Assembly: GCF_004382825.2 (NCBI RefSeq)
Contig: NZ_SDQO02000002.1
Coordinates: 682,001-746,000 of the forward strand
Reading direction: 5' to 3'
DNA length: 64,000 bases
DNA from: Corynebacterium silvaticum
GTDB taxonomy: Bacteria; Actinomycetota; Actinomycetes; Mycobacteriales; Mycobacteriaceae
Shown: positions 1-8,778 of the stretch, one piece after another
Layout: each line of letters opens with the position of its first letter
How positions within the stretch are numbered: position 1 is the first letter of the stretch
Translations under genes and position numbers: made by a program
Notes under the pieces: generated by a model
What the model was told of the DNA's origin: nothing
Seen by the model: only the letters and a program-made list of their open reading frames with translations
Database searches by the model: none

Positions 1-1036
1 GCAATTCGTAGGCGCGGGCCATCTGTGCGGTGTCTACTGCCTCGACGCTGGAGTTGATGTCGCGGGCCAGGCCGTTGAAGGAGTAGACGTTATCGGAGTG
101 CACGGTGACGTCGAGCTCTCCGGCGTTCAGCGGCACCATGAGGTCTTCCCAGGTGGAGACTTTGGCAAGGTCGTGATCGTCGTGTTCGACGAGCCAGCGC
201 AAGAGCGCTTTGGACGAGGAGAAAGTGAAAATTTCGCCAAATTTTCCGAGGAAGACCGGCTGCGCCTCAACGTAGGTGCGCAGAGTGTAAAGGGTGCAGC
301 CGTCGATGGAGACCTTGATGGGGTCGATGCCGGATGCTGCCCATGGGGTGGTGTCGTAGGGATCGACTTTTTCAGCGTCGGCTTTCTTCTGTTCTTCTGC
401 TTTTTCGCGTGCGACGCGAGCGGCTTCTTCCGCGGCTGCGATGCGAGAAGCGGCATCGTCGATGGCAGCGGAATCAGCTGTGAGGTCTTTGACCGTGATC
501 AGATTGTCTAGGCTATCGACGACAGCGTTCCAGTTGCTCAGGACCACGCGTCCGATGGCGCTCCATTCCCCAAGGCCGTTTTCGCCTGCGAAATGATCGA
601 CGCCGCGCTCGGGGTTGCTCAGGATGGAGTGGGAGGAGAAGAAGACGAGGATATCGGTGGTGCCGGTGACGTCGCCAAGGCTGCGCGCAATCTTGAAGTT
701 GCGGGCCACTGCGGAGACATTGTCATAGGAAGGGCGCTCGGCAAGCAACTGAGGCGTGCCGACGATGTCGAATTCTTGGCGTGCAGTGGGAACAACGCGG
801 TTGGCGGCTCCTGCGTTAAAAGAATTCCATTTGGGGTGGTCGCTAAGGTCGTGCTTTGTGCCGGATTCGAGGAAAAGCAGGACTTCTTCGGGGGAAGTGA
901 AGACGTAAAGATCGTCTCCCTTACCTAGGAATGCTTGCCATTCTGCGCCGTGTTCGCGCCACTCGGGCGCCCAGAGAGTGTAGAAGTCGCCCTCAGTCAG
1001 CGACAGTTTGACGGGAACGATTCCTTTATTAGCCAT
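1..1036 (-). CDS. Conserved hypothetical protein, 3' end outside the window
   Basis: Reading leftward from an ATG at 1034-1036, an open frame of 345 codons runs off the window edge, so the C-terminus is missing. It begins MANKGIVPVKLSLTEGDF and is acidic and rich in W, F and D. Around residues 190-215 there is an Ala/Glu/Lys-rich stretch that looks like a short coiled coil or linker. On either side, similar segments recur ('LYVFTSPEEVLLFLE' and 'IFTFSSSKALLRWLVE'), so the protein may hold two copies of one domain. There is no signal peptide and no membrane segment. It lies 20 bases after the NlpC/P60 gene on the same strand and is probably in its operon. I do not recognise the family; the gene is real because the frame is long and its composition is coding-like. 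Confidence 0.8.
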   Translation of the reverse strand, partial: MANKGIVPVKLSLTEGDFYTLWAPEWREHGAEWQAFLGKGDDLYVFTSPEEVLLFLESGTKHDLSDHPKWNSFNAGAANRVVPTARQEFDIVGTPQLLAERPSYDNVSAVARNFKIARSLGDVTGTTDILVFFSSHSILSNPERGVDHFAGENGLGEWSAIGRVVLSNWNAVVDSLDNLITVKDLTADSAAIDDAASRIAAAEEAARVAREKAEEQKKADAEKVDPYDTTPWAASGIDPIKVSIDGCTLYTLRTYVEAQPVFLGKFGEIFTFSSSKALLRWLVEHDDHDLAKVSTWEDLMVPLNAGELDVTVHSDNVYSFNGLARDINSSVEAVDTAQMARAYEL

Positions 1037-1056
1037 GGCTACGTATCCTAGCGGGT

Positions 1057-1923
1057 TTAGCCCGTTGGTCGGAAGTAACCCTTAAAAGCCATTCCCATAT
1101 TCGTTGTGCGCAATGGATTGATTTGGACGGGATTCCCGGCCTCAATGATAGTTCCGTCCCCGGCGTACATGGCCACATGCCCATCCCAGACCACGAGGTC
1201 GCCGGGGAGAAGCTGATCGTGGGTGACCTGTGCACCCACTATTTGTTGCTCCGCGAGGCGGGGAAGCTCGATACCGGCTTGCCGCCAAGCCCACTGCGTG
1301 AGACCGGAGCAATCGAATCCGGCGATGGAAGTTCCACCCCATTGGTAGGGGGTTCCCAAAGCCCTTTTAGCTGCGGTGACTGCTAGCGCACCGGGCGTTT
1401 GATGCATGTTGGTGCTTCCGCTGGTAGAAGGCATGTCGGGTTTCTGTGAATCAGGATCGCCGGTAGCTAGCCCACCGTTGTCTGTCTCGATGCTGGCTAG
1501 CCGGTTCAATTCGGTGGTGACGTCGGAAAGCTTGATAGACGCCGTGTGCAGGCGCGCGTAGGCAAGCTGCACGTATGTGTCTGGCAGCGCCGTGATCTCT
1601 ACCAAGGCAGGCGCTGAGATGGCTGGAATCGGGCTAAAAACTCGGGGTAGGAGGATCGCCGATTTTTTAAGAAAATCGGCAGCCATATGGCCCAGTTCTG
1701 CACGGACTGCGTCGATTTCGGTGTGCGCCCGGGGAAGTAAGCGATGCGCGTGTTCTATGTCGGTGGCTAGTCTGCGGGCGTCGTCGACAAGCTTGGGGTG
1801 TGCGCCGAAAGCCGCGGCTAAGGGCAGAGCCGCGCGGAAGAGCGGTACGCAGGGCAGCGTGAGCAGTTGTGGCGGCGGCGCGAGAGCGCTCAGCATGGAG
1901 ACGACTGCTGCGAGGTTGATCAC
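1057..1923 (-). CDS. NlpC/P60 family cell-wall hydrolase
   Basis: 288 residues, GTG start. The last 110 or so residues form an NlpC/P60 peptidase domain: 'FDCSGLTQWAWRQAG' carries the nucleophilic Cys, and 'GHVAMYAGDG' near the C-terminus carries the catalytic His. Such enzymes cut peptide bonds in peptidoglycan stems. The first 170 residues are alpha-helical with a hydrophobic start (AAVVSMLSALAPPPQLL), which may be a weak export signal or part of a helical domain. The GTG start overlaps the stop of the preceding small gene by four bases (GTGA), so the two are translationally coupled. A perfect 9-bp inverted repeat lies inside the gene at 1658-1680. In C. glutamicum a similar hydrolase gene lies at the same place next to upp, as I recall. 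Confidence 0.85.
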   Translation of the reverse strand: MINLAAVVSMLSALAPPPQLLTLPCVPLFRAALPLAAAFGAHPKLVDDARRLATDIEHAHRLLPRAHTEIDAVRAELGHMAADFLKKSAILLPRVFSPIPAISAPALVEITALPDTYVQLAYARLHTASIKLSDVTTELNRLASIETDNGGLATGDPDSQKPDMPSTSGSTNMHQTPGALAVTAAKRALGTPYQWGGTSIAGFDCSGLTQWAWRQAGIELPRLAEQQIVGAQVTHDQLLPGDLVVWDGHVAMYAGDGTIIEAGNPVQINPLRTTNMGMAFKGYFRPTG

Positions 1924-2189
1924 AGTGCATCCAGCGAGGCTGCAAGGGAAGAGTCCGTGTTCTCCACAGCTTCGAGGTTGCGTAGCGCCGTGGCCGCGAG
2001 GCTTTCTGCACGGGAATATTGCTCTGCGGCCCGTGCCATAAACGCGTCGACGCAGCTGTTATAGGCAGCGAAGAAACTGCCGAGCTCAGGAAGGCTTGCA
2101 CCGGCGCTGCGTGCGATGGGGGCAGGGGTGGTGGCGTCGTCGGAAAGCTGGGCAATGAGCGTGCGCGCGTGGTCTGGGTCGATCCTCAT
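1920..2189 (-). CDS. Small hypothetical protein coupled to the NlpC/P60 hydrolase
   Basis: 89 residues from the ATG at 2187-2189 (MRIDPDHARTLIAQLSDD); a GTG two codons upstream is an alternative. It is alanine-rich and predicted helical with no membrane segment. Size and helical pattern recall the small WXG100/DUF helical-hairpin proteins of actinobacteria, but no W-x-G motif is present, so that is only a resemblance. It overlaps the hydrolase gene by four bases, and the two probably act in one process. It is divergent from upp, whose start lies 64 bases away. I do not recognise the family. Confidence 0.65.
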   Translation of the reverse strand: MRIDPDHARTLIAQLSDDATTPAPIARSAGASLPELGSFFAAYNSCVDAFMARAAEQYSRAESLAATALRNLEAVENTDSSLAASLDAL

Positions 2190-2253
2190 GAACACTTAGA
2201 CGTTTGCGAGTGCAGTTCTGGTTCCCTGTTGTAAGGAGGCTACGATGTAGGGC

Positions 2254-2889
2254 ATGGAGATTACGATCGTTGACCACCCCCTTGCAGCGTCCCGACTAAG
2301 TATTATGCGAGATAAGCGCACCAATAACGCTGGCTTCCGTGCAGCGTTGGCTGACCTTGGAGCAATGCTGATCTATGAGGCTTCCCGAGGTTTGGAGGTG
2401 GAAAACTTTCCGATGAGCACCCCTGTGGCTGAGACTCAGGGGATTAGGCTGCAAGATCCGCCGATCATTGTTCCCATCATTCGTGCAGGTCTGGGCATGG
2501 TAGACCCGGCCTTGTCGATGATCCCTGATGCTCAGGTGGGCTTCCTGGGGCTAGCTCGAGACGAAGAAACCCATGAGCCGGTGCCGTACTTGGAGGCACT
2601 CCCGGCGGATCTCTCTGGACGCACAGTGTTCTGCGTGGACCCTATGTTGGCCACGGGCGGCTCGTTGCTGCACGCGATTAAATTGCTGGCAGATCGTGGC
2701 GCGACAGACATTACTGCGGTGTGCATGGTGTCTGCTCAAGCTGGAGTCGACGCCCTTGCCCAGTCAGGGCTGCCGTGCCGATTGGTCACTGCAACGATCG
2801 ATCCTGAGCTCAACGAGAACGCATATATCGTGCCGGGGCTCGGCGATGCCGGCGACCGCCTCTACGGGCCACGAAACATCGATCTCTAG
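2254..2889 (+). CDS. upp: Uracil phosphoribosyltransferase
   Basis: 211 residues, full length for Upp. It makes UMP from uracil and PRPP in cytosolic pyrimidine salvage. The PRPP-binding loop '[10 protein letters not shown]' sits at about residues 129-138, and the uracil-binding C-terminal segment ('[15 protein letters not shown]') is intact. The N-terminal segment with '[11 protein letters not shown]' is typical of the bacterial family. The ATG at 2254 follows an AAGGAGG at 2233-2239; the spacing is longer than usual, but the only closer ATG is followed at once by a stop. It stands alone on its strand, divergent from the hydrolase operon. Confidence 0.97.
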   Translation: MEITIVDHPLAASRLSIMRDKRTNNAGFRAALADLGAMLIYEASRGLEVENFPMSTPVAETQGIRLQDPPIIVPIIRAGLGMVDPALSMIPDAQVGFLGLARDEETHEPVPYLEALPADLSGRTVFCVDPMLATGGSLLHAIKLLADRGATDITAVCMVSAQAGVDALAQSGLPCRLVTATIDPELNENAYIVPGLGDAGDRLYGPRNIDL

Positions 2890-3090
2890 CACTGAGCTTC
2901 GACGCGCCACGTCGCGTCTTCTCAGGCCTCCATGGCGCCTGCCACTGCATATAACACGTAAATTATCAATTCACTGCGAGCCGTATTAGGATTAGGGAAT
3001 ATTTCCCGACAGGGATCTGGCCGTGACAGTCAAGGCCTTGCCCAATATATTATGCGGACTTTGCCCATTGCGGTGGGCAGTGTGTGTGGC

Positions 3091-3528
3091 ATGGTGAATG
3101 GTTGGCAGCAGTGGCCGAGTTTCGGTCACGCGTTGAGCGTGCGGTTGCGCACGCTCCGCAAGATGCGCGGCCTAAGCCAGGACCGGCTTGCAGAACTTTC
3201 GGATGTGAGCCGTAACCAAATCTCCAACCTTGAGCGCAACGAGAACAGCGCCACCAAATCAGCTGATCCGACGATGTCCACGGTCTATCGTCTGGCTCGC
3301 GCTCTGCACGTACCTCCTGCGGTGCTCCTGCCCGCAGCAACAGACATCGTGCAGGATATCTGCAAAGACAATGCTGCTGATCTCGGCGTGGACCTCGTGT
3401 GGCCCGCAGACCCAGAAGATACCTTGGCCTTTGATATTCAGCATCTCTATGGGCTGCGTATGGGGGAGAATCCACGATTCGTTGATCCCTCGGGTCCTCA
3501 AGCACCACCTGGGGACACCGCCGGCTGA
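3091..3528 (+). CDS. XRE-family transcriptional regulator
   Basis: 145 residues from the ATG at 3091. Residues 14-70 form a helix-turn-helix of the XRE/HTH_3 type ('RLRTLRKMRGLSQDRLAELS' followed by 'VSRNQISNLERNE'). The rest has no recognised ligand domain. An upstream in-frame ATG at 3052 is possible, but it is overlapped by a TATATT/TATTAT element that looks like a -10 box, so I prefer 3091; neither start has a good ribosome site. The gene lies between upp and pmmB, where C. glutamicum has a similar small regulator. Targets are unknown. Confidence 0.85.
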   Translation: MVNGWQQWPSFGHALSVRLRTLRKMRGLSQDRLAELSDVSRNQISNLERNENSATKSADPTMSTVYRLARALHVPPAVLLPAATDIVQDICKDNAADLGVDLVWPADPEDTLAFDIQHLYGLRMGENPRFVDPSGPQAPPGDTAG

Positions 3529-3556
3529 TTTTTGCGGCTGCTTCAGCAACTGCGCT

Positions 3557-3578
3557 AAAAACCGCGAAAGCGGCTAAA
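3557..3578 (-). terminator. Hairpin and T-run at the end of pmmB
   Basis: Read on the minus strand, CCGC-TTTC-GCGG is followed directly by TTTTT. It overlaps the pmmB stop codon and lies in the short gap between the convergent XRE and pmmB genes. Confidence 0.6.
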
Positions 3579-5184
3579 AGCGCAGCGCCCGATTTCGCAC
3601 CTCGTTGCACAATTGGGCAAGAAGCTCCTCGGCTTGTTCAACACTGGTAGCTTGCGACACCTCCAAGTACATTTTGACCTTGGACTCAGTGCCGGATGCC
3701 CGAACGATAGCCCTGATGGATGCGTCCTCGTTGCTGCCGCTGAGCTTGAGACCGCGAAGCTCCGGCAGCTGCGTAGCTGTGACTGTGATGCCGGCAAGGT
3801 GCTTCGGTGGATTGGCGATCCAATCGGAAACAAGCTCTGCTGGGTCGATAGTTCTGACCGCGATCTGGGTGCCGGTGAAATAGCCGTATTGGCGATACAG
3901 GTCATGCAACGCGCTATGCAGTCCGAGTCCTAACCCCTTAAGCTCGGCGGCCCATGCACACGCCACAAGGGCCGTGACCACGCCGTCTTTATCTCCTACT
4001 CGATGCAAATCAGGGGCCACACCATTGGCTTCCTCACAGGCATAGGCCACTCCACCATCATGCGCCACGGAGGCTGCTGCAGCTGCCAGGTTTTTGAAGC
4101 CAGTGGGGGTCTCTCGATACAGCCATCCGCGATCTTTAGCCATCACGCTGAGTAGCTGGGATGAGACGATAGTAGTAGCCACGACTGGTTGTGGCTTAGC
4201 CTCTTTATCGGTTTTATCAGTCCAGTTAGGGACAAGGCGAGCCGCTAGTAAGGGGCCTAACTCGTCACCCCTGAGCATGCGGAGGGTGCCGTCTTCGGTG
4301 CGGATCCCCACAGCGCAGCGATCGGCATCCGGGTCTAGAGCGATGAGAACGTCGGCGTCGACAGCCTCTCCATGCTCAAGTAATGCCGCCACTGCGGCCG
4401 GTTCCTCTGGGTTGGGAAAATCTACCGTGGGGAAAGTAGGGTCGGGGTAGAGCTGAGAATAGACGGGAAAGACGTGCGCAAAGCCTGCAGCCTGGAGGCA
4501 CACCTGTAGAGTGCGGCCACCCACGCCGTGCATGGCGGTAAAAGCGACACGGAGATTAGCTCGGTCGGAATTGACGCGTAAGAGGTCTGCTTGAGCGGGG
4601 ATGATCGTGGAGACGGCATCATCAATGTAGTGGCGCAGGAGATCCGAGCTTGGCCGCACGGAGACGCGGGGTATCTGGAAAGAATCGTCGATTCCGTCGT
4701 AAATAGCCTCGATGCGGCGCGCGCTGGCGTCGATAAGCTGCCTGCCGCTGTGGCAATAAACCTTGTAACCGTTGTCTGCGGCCGGGTTGTGGGATGCAGT
4801 GATTTGGACACCGCCATCGAGATCCCATGTGCGGATGAGCCAGGGGATGAGTTGGGTGGGGGCAGGCATGGGCATGAGAAAGACCTCGAAGCCTGCGCCG
4901 GCAAATACTTCTGCTGTCGCGGTGGCAAAGGCGTGTGAACCGTAGCGGGCGTCGTATCCCACGGCAACACGCAGCGGGGCAGCATCGTCATGGAAGACGT
5001 CGCCGATTCCCTTGACCAGGTCTTGCGGATAGGTTCTCGCGTGGTGGGTGGGGGAAGCTGCGGCTTGCTCCGCTAGCCACATGGCCACCGCCGAGGTGAA
5101 CTTGGTGACGTTTCCTACGTTCATCTGGTTGGAGGCTGGGCCCACGGGAGCGCGGACGCCTGCTGTGCCAAATCTTAAGGACAT
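3574..5184 (-). CDS. pmmB: Phosphomannomutase/phosphoglucomutase family protein
   Basis: 536 residues, the usual length of the large alpha-D-phosphohexomutases. The phosphoserine loop is 'ITASHNPAADNGYKVY', the metal loop 'ALDPDADRCAVG', and the C-terminal phosphate-binding loop 'RASGTESKVKMY'. It interconverts hexose-1- and hexose-6-phosphates. The substrate is not fixed by sequence: mannose, glucose or ribose phosphate are all used in this family, and in C. glutamicum the gene at this place is called pmmB. It is divergent from the amidohydrolase gene. A second, shorter mutase gene lies at 48573-49952. Confidence 0.92.
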   Translation of the reverse strand: MSLRFGTAGVRAPVGPASNQMNVGNVTKFTSAVAMWLAEQAAASPTHHARTYPQDLVKGIGDVFHDDAAPLRVAVGYDARYGSHAFATATAEVFAGAGFEVFLMPMPAPTQLIPWLIRTWDLDGGVQITASHNPAADNGYKVYCHSGRQLIDASARRIEAIYDGIDDSFQIPRVSVRPSSDLLRHYIDDAVSTIIPAQADLLRVNSDRANLRVAFTAMHGVGGRTLQVCLQAAGFAHVFPVYSQLYPDPTFPTVDFPNPEEPAAVAALLEHGEAVDADVLIALDPDADRCAVGIRTEDGTLRMLRGDELGPLLAARLVPNWTDKTDKEAKPQPVVATTIVSSQLLSVMAKDRGWLYRETPTGFKNLAAAAASVAHDGGVAYACEEANGVAPDLHRVGDKDGVVTALVACAWAAELKGLGLGLHSALHDLYRQYGYFTGTQIAVRTIDPAELVSDWIANPPKHLAGITVTATQLPELRGLKLSGSNEDASIRAIVRASGTESKVKMYLEVSQATSVEQAEELLAQLCNEVRNRALRF

Positions 5185-5505
5185 GTTTTGCCTCTTTTCA
5201 CACGTGAACTGATCGGTGCAGTAGTGGAACAGATGACCTCAGTGAGGTCACGGAAGCGTCGAGAGAGGTGTCGCTAACCTAAATTTATAAGTTTAGAGAT
5301 TTCTTTCCTGGCGCGCTGTGATCTGTGGCAGCGATCCGTGATTCTGGCCCGTGGCTCCGGCCTCGCCGTGGCTGCTACCAGGAAGCAGCGCCAGGACAAC
5401 GCTAAGGCAGTACATGTGCTACCCGATGATAGTTTGGCCACCATATGGGTGGCTTTCCGTGGTCGACCCTCTAGGATGAGCAGTCGAGAATGAAAGGGGT
5501 TGGTC
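5185..5505. promoter_or_regulatory. Divergent promoter region with a perfect inverted repeat
   Basis: This 321-base spacer separates the leftward pmmB and the rightward amidohydrolase gene and holds no gene. At 5234-5250 it has a perfect palindrome, TGACCTCA-G-TGAGGTCA, placed 50 bases upstream of pmmB, which looks like a binding site for a dimeric regulator. No regulator is assigned; the nearby XRE gene is a candidate only by position. Confidence 0.5.
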
Positions 5506-6702
5506 GTGGCTACTTCGATTTCCGGGCATGTGAACGCTTGGATCGCGGATCATCAAGAGGAGGTGATCGGGTGGCGCAGGCACCTGCATCGTCATCCTGA
5601 ACTATCCCATATGGAGTTTGCTACCACTGACTTCATCGCTGAGACCCTCATTTCTTATGGTCTGAACCCGCAAAGGTTTCCCACGACTGGCTTGATGGTG
5701 GATGTCGGACCAGAGACGGAAGAAAAGTTGGCCTTCCGTGCAGACATCGATGCGCTACCCATTAGCGAGCAGAACGGACTTGACTTCGCCTCCGCCAACG
5801 CCGGGGTTATGCATGCGTGTGGGCACGATATTCACACGACGATAGCCTTAGCCACTGCCTGCGCACTCGCATCGGCTGAGCTGAGCATTGGTGTTCGCGT
5901 GATTTTTCAGCCGGCAGAGGAAGTCATGGACGGCGGCGCGCCGGATGTGATTAGGTATGGGGCGCTGGAGGGAATAGCCAATATCTTTGCAATCCACGCC
6001 GAGCCCAAGCTCAAGGTCGGTTATGTAGGGGGGCGTGCCGGTGCCATTACCAGCGCATCTGATGTCGTTGAGGTTCATGTCGCGGGGCCGGGTGGGCATA
6101 GCTCGCGTCCGCATCTCACGGTGGACATCGTATATGCGCTTTCCAAGTTGGTGCTCGACTTGCCCGGGTTACTTTCTCGGCGTGTGGATCCCCGTACCGG
6201 CACAGTATTAGTTTTTGGTTCCATTAACGCAGGATATGCGCCTAATGCCATCCCGGAATCGGGTTCGGTGACCGGTACGATACGGACCGCGGACATTACT
6301 GTATGGCGGAAGATGGGAGAGCTTCTGCGCGAGCTTATTCCTCAGATCCTCGCGCCTACAGGGTGCGAGGTATCCATCGTGCATCACAAGGGGGTCCCTC
6401 CGGTGCTCAATGATGATGTAGCTACGGCAGTGCTTGCCGACGCCGCCCGCAGCATAGATCCCAACGCAGTCGTGCAGGCACCGCAGTCATCGGGCGGCGA
6501 AGACTTTTCGTGGTATCTCGAACACGTGCCGGGGTCGATGGCACGCCTGGGATGCTGGGACGGAGTAGGAGAACCCGGTGACCTGCATCAGGCGGACATT
6601 CTTATAGATGAGCGCTGTATTGCTGTCGGGGTTAAATTATTCGGCGCAGTCGCGGATAGGTATAACCACAACGCTGAACTCTTTTCAAAGCCTTCGTTGT
6701 AA
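5506..6702 (+). CDS. M20 family amidohydrolase/peptidase
   Basis: 398 residues. I chose the GTG at 5506 because a GAAAGGGG ribosome site ends seven bases before it; a TTG two codons upstream is possible. The fold is that of M20D amidohydrolases (hippuricase/IAA-amino acid hydrolase): 'RRHLHRHPELSHMEF' at the start, the metal-ligand motif 'GVMHACGHDIHT' near residue 100, 'PAEEVMDGGA' near 140 and 'SSGGEDFSWYL' near 330. It should hydrolyse N-acyl or N-aminoacyl amides using two divalent metals in the cytosol. The natural substrate is unknown. C. glutamicum has an amidohydrolase at this position before lpdA. Confidence 0.9.
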   Translation: MATSISGHVNAWIADHQEEVIGWRRHLHRHPELSHMEFATTDFIAETLISYGLNPQRFPTTGLMVDVGPETEEKLAFRADIDALPISEQNGLDFASANAGVMHACGHDIHTTIALATACALASAELSIGVRVIFQPAEEVMDGGAPDVIRYGALEGIANIFAIHAEPKLKVGYVGGRAGAITSASDVVEVHVAGPGGHSSRPHLTVDIVYALSKLVLDLPGLLSRRVDPRTGTVLVFGSINAGYAPNAIPESGSVTGTIRTADITVWRKMGELLRELIPQILAPTGCEVSIVHHKGVPPVLNDDVATAVLADAARSIDPNAVVQAPQSSGGEDFSWYLEHVPGSMARLGCWDGVGEPGDLHQADILIDERCIAVGVKLFGAVADRYNHNAELFSKPSL

Positions 6703-6842
6703 GAGGGGGTGGCGTCGAGAAGCTCAAGGCTGAGCTGCCCCTGTTTTACCCGCGGACTTGTCGTATGTCACAAGATAGGCCGTGTGCTGCGTTAGACTAT
6801 GTGCGGATGAACTAAACCAGCCCACCCATGTCTGGAGGAATT

Positions 6843-8249
6843 TTGACTCGAATCGTCATTATCGGCGGCGGCCCTGCTGGATACGAGGCCGCACTTGCTG
6901 GCGCTAAATATGGTGCCCAGATCACTATTATTGAGGATCGCGGCTTGGGTGGGGCGGCCGTTATCAATGATTGCGTGCCATCAAAATCCTTTATCGCGGG
7001 CGCCAACATTAAGACTGACTTGCGCCGTGCAGATGACATGGGACTGAACAAGGGTATCGGCGAGGCCAACCTCCTTCTGGACGCGCTGAATGCCCGCGTG
7101 CAGGCCTTGGCGGGAGAACAGTCTGGAGATATTCGCCGCTCCATGATTAATCATGGGGTGCGAGTGCTCGACGGGCGGGGATCTTTCGACGATTACAACC
7201 CAAAGCAGACTCTCCATTACATAAAGGCCGAACTAAACGACGGCACTGTAGAGACCATTGAGTGCGATCTGGTCCTCGTAGCCACAGGTGCCACCCCGCG
7301 GATCCTTCCCGGTGCACAACCGGACGGGGAGCGCATCCTCACCTGGCGACAGGTCTATGATCTTAAGGATCTGCCCGAGCACCTTATCGTGGTCGGCTCA
7401 GGTGTGACGGGCGCAGAATTTGTGTCAGCGTTTGCAGAACTAGGCGTCAAGGTGACGATGGTGGCCTCCCGCGACCGTATTTTGCCTCACGACGATGCCG
7501 ACGCAGCCGATACGCTTGAGGCTGTACTTGCTGAGCGGGGCGTCTCCCTGGAGAAGCACGCCCGCGTGGATTCTGTCTCCCGCACTGAAGACGGCGGCGT
7601 GTGCGTGCGCACTGCCGACGGTCGTGAAATCTTTGGCTCGCATGCATTGATGACTGTGGGTTCGATCCCCAACACCAAGGATCTGGGGTTGGAGAAAATC
7701 GGCGTAGAGATGACCAGGTCGGGCCATATCCACGTGGATCGTGTCTCCCGCACCAACGTTCCCGGTGTCTACGCCGGCGGCGACTGCACTGACCTTTTCC
7801 CGTTGGCTTCTGTTGCCGCCATGCAGGGGCGCATCGCCATGTACCATGCGCTGGGCGAGGGCGTGAAGCCGCTTCGCTTAAAAACTGTTTCCACGGCAGT
7901 GTTTACCCGCCCTGAAATCGCGGCGGTTGGTGTGACTCAGCATCAGATTGAGTCTGGCGACGTTAACGCCCGTACGGTGATTCTTCCTCTCGAAACTAAC
8001 CCGCGGGCGAAGATGCGTTCCTTGCGCCATGGTTTTGTCAAGATGTTCTGCCGTGGGCACTCGGGCATTATTATCGGCGGCGTTGTTGTAGCGCCTACTG
8101 CGTCTGAATTGATTCTTCCGATCGCAGTGGCTGTAACCAACCAGCTCACGGTGTCTGACCTTGCAGAAAGCTTTGCTGTGTATCCTTCGTTGTCCGGCTC
8201 CATCACAGAGGCTGCGAGGCAGCTTGTGAGCCACGACGACTTGGAGTAA
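6843..8249 (+). CDS. lpdA: NAD(P)H flavoprotein quinone reductase LpdA (lipoamide-dehydrogenase-like)
   Basis: 468 residues from the TTG at 6843, placed just after GGAGGA (6834-6839); the ATG at 6828 has no ribosome site and lies upstream of that GGAGGA. Domains: FAD-binding (IVIIGGGPAGYEAA, residues 4-17), NAD(P)-binding (VVGSGVTGAEFVS, near 190) and a C-terminal dimerisation domain. The active-site region reads GGAAVINDCVPSK, so only one of the two redox cysteines of true lipoamide dehydrogenases is present, and the C-terminal His-x4-Glu pair is absent. This fits the mycobacterial LpdA (Rv3303c) class, which reduces quinones rather than lipoamide. It lies upstream of pyc, as in C. glutamicum. 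Confidence 0.92.
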   Translation: MTRIVIIGGGPAGYEAALAGAKYGAQITIIEDRGLGGAAVINDCVPSKSFIAGANIKTDLRRADDMGLNKGIGEANLLLDALNARVQALAGEQSGDIRRSMINHGVRVLDGRGSFDDYNPKQTLHYIKAELNDGTVETIECDLVLVATGATPRILPGAQPDGERILTWRQVYDLKDLPEHLIVVGSGVTGAEFVSAFAELGVKVTMVASRDRILPHDDADAADTLEAVLAERGVSLEKHARVDSVSRTEDGGVCVRTADGREIFGSHALMTVGSIPNTKDLGLEKIGVEMTRSGHIHVDRVSRTNVPGVYAGGDCTDLFPLASVAAMQGRIAMYHALGEGVKPLRLKTVSTAVFTRPEIAAVGVTQHQIESGDVNARTVILPLETNPRAKMRSLRHGFVKMFCRGHSGIIIGGVVVAPTASELILPIAVAVTNQLTVSDLAESFAVYPSLSGSITEAARQLVSHDDLE

Positions 8250-8778
8250 AACTTTTGGTTGAAGGCCTTTCCACCGCCCTTTCTGCCTTCTCGACCCTGC
8301 ATAGGTCGAAAGTGCAGGTTGGGCGGCGCGAATGAGCGTGGCTCGTGTGGGGACCTCTTGAGGTGTGCATGAGCCACAGTGGCTGGAAGGGGGCGTCGCG
8401 ACTCTCCCCGTTGTAGGGGCATCCTCGACGAATCGAACAAAATAGGGGTGGGGGAGAGACGTTTTTATGGGGAAAGCTCTTGTATGGTCGCAAGAAAACT
8501 CCATTTAAGCGCTTACATGTGCTGTTTATCTCAGGTGGAAAAATCTCGGCAAATTTTGCATAACAGGTGTAGTAAAAGCGTGAAATATACCGCTAACCGG
8601 AAACCTATGCTGATTCTTTTGTTGCGGGTGAGTAGACTCAACAACTGTCGTTGTAACTCTGCTCACAAGCCGGGGTTTTTGCCTGAGGAAACACCATTAT
8701 GGGGTCGTTCTTGAGGATAAAACTAGGTCTTGCGGGCACGGGTTACGTGTCTCGTTAAAACACAAGGACTCTTTAGCC
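8250..8778. promoter_or_regulatory. 529-base spacer upstream of pyc
   Basis: I see no convincing gene; a frame at 8379-8714 has cysteine/arginine-rich non-coding composition. The first part holds nested inverted repeats: TCGACC...GGTCGA at 8291-8309, GTGGCTC (8338-8344) with GAGCCAC (8371-8377), and ACCTC-TT-GAGGT (8353-8364) inside it. These may end lpdA transcription, although no T-run follows. The AT-richer part from 8500 onwards should carry the pyc promoter, and an AAGGA ribosome site lies at 8763-8767. Confidence 0.4.

Noticed and set aside
1658..1680. Perfect 9-bp inverted repeat inside the NlpC/P60 gene
   Set aside because: It is a single copy inside an intact coding sequence and does not match the dispersed palindrome; probably chance.
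8379..8714. A 111-codon frame in the pyc upstream region
   Set aside because: It is rich in Cys, Arg and Ser, without a ribosome site, and overlaps the expected pyc promoter.
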